Below are positions 60,668 through 64,000 of a stretch of 64,000 nt of DNA, in pieces. The first letter of the stretch is position 1, and each line of letters opens with the position of its first letter. The notes beneath the pieces were generated by a model. The model was not told where the DNA came from. It searched no databases and was given only the letters and a program-made list of their open reading frames with translations. Made by a program: the position numbers and the translations under genes. The stretch spans positions 434,001-498,000 of the forward strand of contig JBQVOK010000003.1 of the NCBI GenBank assembly GCA_052437175.1, read 5' to 3'. Source of the DNA: JACVCJ01 sp052437175. GTDB lineage: Bacteria; Bacteroidota; Bacteroidia; CAIKAF01.

Positions 60668-62089
60668 ATGAGAACGCCGGTCACATCCGTCAGTAAATTG
60701 TTTCAACAGCTTCATTGTCTTAGTGATATAGAAGTAAAGCGTTTTCGTAATGTGATTAAAAAAGATCATACCGAAGAACGTTCGGCCATACTGGGAATCC
60801 TGTTGCGTGCCCTGAAGAACGGACAGCCCGAACCCGAAAAGGAAGAAGTATACACCCGGGTCTTCAAAGACCGTTATACAAGGGAGAAAGACTACATCAT
60901 ACGGAACGAATACCGGCTCATTTCCGAAGACCTGGAACAGTTCCTGGCTTCGGCGCCGGCAGATACGCGCGCGCAGCAGTACCTGAAGCTCAATTACCTT
61001 TCCCGTCTGCTGCAGGCGGGGGCCTACCACCTTTTCCTGATCGAAAAAAAAGCCCTGCTGAAGCAATTTCCCCACGCCAGTTTCCTGCAAAAGGAGATCG
61101 TGCGTATCGAATCCGATTTCTTTGCCCGCCACAAGCTCAGCAAGCGTAATGCCATAGAAGAATACCGCGGGCTTATCCATACCTTAAAGGAACAGACCCG
61201 TGCCGACGCGATATTATCCGCATCAGAGATCTACATCCGTGAAGCGTTTATCTACCGCACGCTGAAAGGCTACGATATTGCACCGGTACTGCCACAGATG
61301 CCTGTCTTTAACGAGGTACCGGCCGGAGTGGAGGCTGACGTGGCCTACAATCTTCTGAAAGCCAGGCAGTACCTGGAAGCGGGAGAGGAGAAGATCGCTA
61401 CCCTTCGCCGTATGCAGAGAGAACTGAAGAAATGCCGGCAGATGCCTGCGTCCGAAATCTATTTTGCTTCGGCTACCATCGGGCTCGAGCTTATGATCAT
61501 AGGTCGCTACGAAGAGGCTGTGGCCGAGTATACGTATACCCTTTCGCTGCCCGGTTATACCGAATCGGAGCTGTTCCGCATCGGTGGTATCTTCAATCAC
61601 CTGAGCGCGCTGGCCAAAGCCGGCTCTTTCCGGGAGTTTGAGGAAATGTACGCCTCGTTCCAGCCGCTGCTGCAGGCACATCCTTACCTGTTCCGCCTCG
61701 AGCTGATCCGTTCGGTGGTGCTGCTGAACCTTAATGAATTTCGTAAGGCCAAGGCTTTAGTACGCGATTTTAAAATGGAGGACAAAAGTTCCGATTCCTT
61801 TTACCTGCGGGTACTTTTTACCTGCTGTTACCTGGGCGAAGGCGACCAGGTGGCGGCGGCCTATGAACTGGAGAATTTACAGAGGGCCCTGCGCGGGGGC
61901 GGTGCTACGGAACCTTATCACTATGCCGCACAGGTGCTGCGGGCCGCGCTGCGCTGGACACAGAAACCTACGGATGCCTCTCTGGCCAGACTCCGCGACC
62001 TGCTGGAGCAGAGCAAGGCCGATCCGTCGCAGGAGCTGGAAACCTTACCGGTAAAATGGATCGCCCGTTATGCCGGGCTCAAGGCCTGA
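60668..62089 (+). CDS. Conserved Bacteroidota helical-repeat protein (paralogue B)
   Basis: 473 residues from ATG 60668, immediately behind an exact promoter; 12 codons further upstream would start inside it. No signal peptide or membrane segment. N-terminal LFQQLHCLSDIEVKRFRNVIKK and FKDRYTREKDYIIRNEYRLISEDLEQFL match the corresponding regions of paralogue A (1925-3328). The rest is helical with TPR-like periodicity (GRYEEAVAEYTYTLSLPGY). No catalytic motif and no function known to me. Convergent with clpX with 2 nt between the stops. Confidence 0.7.
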   Translation: MRTPVTSVSKLFQQLHCLSDIEVKRFRNVIKKDHTEERSAILGILLRALKNGQPEPEKEEVYTRVFKDRYTREKDYIIRNEYRLISEDLEQFLASAPADTRAQQYLKLNYLSRLLQAGAYHLFLIEKKALLKQFPHASFLQKEIVRIESDFFARHKLSKRNAIEEYRGLIHTLKEQTRADAILSASEIYIREAFIYRTLKGYDIAPVLPQMPVFNEVPAGVEADVAYNLLKARQYLEAGEEKIATLRRMQRELKKCRQMPASEIYFASATIGLELMIIGRYEEAVAEYTYTLSLPGYTESELFRIGGIFNHLSALAKAGSFREFEEMYASFQPLLQAHPYLFRLELIRSVVLLNLNEFRKAKALVRDFKMEDKSSDSFYLRVLFTCCYLGEGDQVAAAYELENLQRALRGGGATEPYHYAAQVLRAALRWTQKPTDASLARLRDLLEQSKADPSQELETLPVKWIARYAGLKA

Positions 62090-62091
62090 GA

Positions 62092-63336
62092 TCAGCGGGC
62101 TTTAGCCTCAAATTTAGCACGGGCGTAATCTCCTGTAATGTGCAGGTTTTTGGTGCCTTTGCTGCCCGGGATCTCGTACATGGCATCGGTCATGATGCGT
62201 TCACAGATACCACGCAGTCCACGGGCTCCCAGTTTGAACTCCACCGCTTTTTCCACGATAAATTCCAGGGCATCGTCTTCGAAGCTCAGCTTTACATCAT
62301 CCAGTTCGAAAAGGCGGATGTACTGCTTTACCAGGGCGTTTTTCGGCTCGGTGAGGATCTGTTTCAGAACGTCGCGGGTAAGCGGGTCCAGGAAACTGAT
62401 CACGGGCAGGCGGCCGATGAGCTCGGGGATAAGTCCGAACTGGCGCAGGTCGGTAGAAGTAACGTATTGCAGCAGGTTGTCGTAATCGATGGATGATTTC
62501 TGTGATGCCGTTTTAAAGCCGAGTTTCTGCTTGTCGAGGCGGTTCGAAATGATACGGTCGATGCCTTCGAAGGCGCCGCCGCAGATAAAGAGAATATTGC
62601 GGGTATCTACCTGTACCAGTTTTTGTTCGGGGTGTTTACGTCCGCCCTGCGGGGGAACACCTACCACGGAGCCTTCCAGCAGTTTCAGCAGGCCCTGTTG
62701 CACACCTTCGCCGCTTACATCGCGGGTTATGGAGGGGTTGTCGCTTTTTCGGGCGATCTTGTCGATCTCATCGATGAACACGATCCCGTGCTGGGCGGCT
62801 TCCACATTATAATCGGCGGCCTGCAGCAGGCGGGTCAGGATCGTTTCCACGTCCTCGCCCACGTAACCGGCTTCGGTAAGTACGGTAGCGTCGGCGATGC
62901 AGAAGGGCACATTCAGGGTTTTGGCTATGGTGCGGGCCAGCAGGGTTTTACCGGTGCCGGTCTCGCCTACCAGGATCATATTCGATTTTTCGATCTCGGT
63001 ATCATCGCCGTTGTTTTTGGCCAGTATACGTTTATAGTGGTTGTACACGGCCACGGCCAGCGAACGTTTGGCGGTTTCCTGCCCGATCACGTACTGATCC
63101 AGGAAGGTCGTGATCTGCACCGGGGTCTTCAGTTCGATCTTATTAAAAGTGGTGCTGCGCGGGGCCTGGCCTGTTACCGGGGGAATACCCATCACCTCGC
63201 GTACCATTTTATCAGCCTGGTTTACACAGTTATCGCATATACGGGCTTCGGCATTGCCGTTTATCAGTATCTGCACTTCGTCTTCGCTGCGTCCACAGAA
63301 AGAGCAGTGCTCCTTTGTATTCTTTTTTGTTCCCAT
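62092..63336 (-). CDS. clpX: ClpX ATPase subunit of the ClpXP protease
   Basis: 414 residues from ATG 63336. Zinc-binding domain (CSFCGRSEDEV, ICDNCVNQA), AAA+ module with Walker A GETGTGKT, Walker B IVFIDEIDKI, and the pore loop GYVGEDV. It unfolds tagged substrates and feeds them to ClpP, encoded just upstream on the same strand. The start 21 codons upstream is less likely because the family begins near MGTKKN. It has its own promoter in addition to clpP read-through, which is checked by a terminator. Confidence 0.97.
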   Translation of the reverse strand: MGTKKNTKEHCSFCGRSEDEVQILINGNAEARICDNCVNQADKMVREVMGIPPVTGQAPRSTTFNKIELKTPVQITTFLDQYVIGQETAKRSLAVAVYNHYKRILAKNNGDDTEIEKSNMILVGETGTGKTLLARTIAKTLNVPFCIADATVLTEAGYVGEDVETILTRLLQAADYNVEAAQHGIVFIDEIDKIARKSDNPSITRDVSGEGVQQGLLKLLEGSVVGVPPQGGRKHPEQKLVQVDTRNILFICGGAFEGIDRIISNRLDKQKLGFKTASQKSSIDYDNLLQYVTSTDLRQFGLIPELIGRLPVISFLDPLTRDVLKQILTEPKNALVKQYIRLFELDDVKLSFEDDALEFIVEKAVEFKLGARGLRGICERIMTDAMYEIPGSKGTKNLHITGDYARAKFEAKAR

Positions 63337-63365
63337 GTTCTGTAAAGGGCGGGATAAATAAAGTG

Positions 63366-63373
63366 CAAAAGTA
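63366..63373 (-). promoter_or_regulatory. -7 element of clpX
   Basis: Minus-strand TACTTTTG, exact TAnnTTTG, 29 nt before the clpX ATG. No clean -33 at standard spacing. Confidence 0.5.
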
Positions 63374-63410
63374 ACACCAAATCCGGGTATTCCGGTCATC
63401 CCTGCGTATA

Positions 63411-63442
63411 AAAAACGGCAAAGCGCCCACGGGGGGCGCCTG
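63411..63442 (-). terminator. Terminator between clpP and clpX
   Basis: GC-rich stem (minus strand GGCGCCC / GGGCGCT) extended by GGCA / TGCC, then six T. It would separate the clpP transcript from clpX, at least partly. Confidence 0.65.
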
Positions 63443-63472
63443 CCTGACGTAATTTAAGTATGTTTTGTAAGA

Positions 63473-64000
63473 CTACGCTTTGGATTTGCGTTCCAGAACT
63501 TCGTCGATCATGCCGTACTCTTTGGCTTCGGCAGCTTTCATCCAGAAATCGCGGTCGCTGTCACGCCATACCTCATCATAGGTTTTGCCGCTGTGATTGG
63601 CAATGATGGTGTACAGTTCCTTTTTCAGTTTCTGGATCTCACGTGCGGTGATCTCGATATCGGAAGCCTGACCCTGTGCGCCGCCCAGGGGCTGGTGGAT
63701 CATGATACGGGCATGCGGCAGGGCCGAGCGTTTGCCTGCGGCGCCGGAGCACAGCAGTACAGCGCCCATACTGGCAGCCAGACCTACGCAAATAGTAGCT
63801 ACATCGCAGTTGATGTACTGCATGGTGTCGTAAATACCCAGACCGGCATAAACCGAACCTCCCGGAGAGTTCATATAGATCTGGATATCCTTGGTGGAAT
63901 CGGCACTCTCAAGGAACAGCATCTGCGCCTGGATAATGTTGGCTATATAGTCATCAATGGGCGTACCAAGAAAAATGATACGGTCCATCATCAGGCGCGA
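63473..64000 (-). CDS. clpP: ClpP protease subunit (5' end outside the window)
   Basis: The reading frame continues past the right edge (it reads SRLMMDRIIFLGTPID at the edge), so about 45-50 N-terminal residues are missing. Catalytic Ser in GLAASMGAVLL and His in HARIMIHQPLGG are visible, with GSVYAGLGIYDTMQ and the C-terminal handle region AKEYGMIDEVLE. It forms the proteolytic chamber used by ClpX, encoded next. Truncation is due to the window edge, not to mutation. Confidence 0.96.
   Translation of the reverse strand, partial: SRLMMDRIIFLGTPIDDYIANIIQAQMLFLESADSTKDIQIYMNSPGGSVYAGLGIYDTMQYINCDVATICVGLAASMGAVLLCSGAAGKRSALPHARIMIHQPLGGAQGQASDIEITAREIQKLKKELYTIIANHSGKTYDEVWRDSDRDFWMKAAEAKEYGMIDEVLERKSKA

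Overview
The window is chromosomal DNA of a member of the Bacteroidota, most likely Chitinophagales/Sphingobacteriia. The evidence is gldH, secreted proteins with type IX secretion (T9SS) C-terminal signals, DUF2911, DUF4476 and GEVED families, an exosortase N system, and repeated promoters of the Bacteroidota type (TTTG or TTG, 19-22 nt, then TAnnTTTG) with almost no Shine-Dalgarno sites. I see no tRNA, rRNA, insertion sequence, prophage or CRISPR array. The gene content is mostly core with several accessory islands.

Left part (1-16200). A minus-strand cobalamin riboswitch with its own promoter serves a gene beyond the left edge. Then come an outer-membrane barrel protein, an RluA-type pseudouridine synthase coupled to a repeat-like protein (paralogue A), a PSP1/RicT-like protein overlapping gldH and a class A penicillin-binding protein, CoA transferase scoAB, a probable small RNA antisense to the end of scoB, superoxide dismutase, a DUF2911 protein, an NhaD antiporter, ruvB-queG, and a PLP sulfur-amino-acid enzyme.

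Middle part (16200-44500). A 1140-residue T9SS cargo built from GEVED and Ig-like repeats, a LytS/LytTR two-component pair, a CPA2 antiporter, an orphan cytochrome oxidase subunit III-like protein, gamma carbonic anhydrase, Nfu, gatC and dusB. Next is an exosortase N island: small membrane protein, winged-helix regulator, VIT-domain protein with a PEP-type sorting tail, and exosortase. An identical inverted-repeat operator candidate lies at the promoter of the first gene and of the VIT gene. After it come a TPR protein, a CHAP hydrolase, panD, a flippase-like membrane protein, rfaE2, a second T9SS cargo with FG-GAP repeats, alaS, an M23 peptidase and a beta-propeller.

Right part (44500-64000). 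Cystathionine beta-synthase; a tightly overlapped minus-strand operon (atypical SDR, flavin reductase-like protein, photolyase/cryptochrome, DUF2256) facing a carotenoid-desaturase-like flavoprotein; DUF4476; a transglycosylase-like LysM protein that appears to lack its catalytic Glu; an SGNH lipoprotein; an EEP hydrolase; RluB; sucA-sucB; paralogue B; and clpX with the 5'-truncated clpP at the edge.

Genes are packed closely. Three convergent pairs share a 4-nt interlocked stop (YTAA). The most interesting items are the exosortase N island with its paired operators, the small RNA at 9456-9530, the probable pseudo-transglycosylase, the Tyr-less SDR in the photolyase operon, and a leader hairpin shared by two secreted-protein genes.
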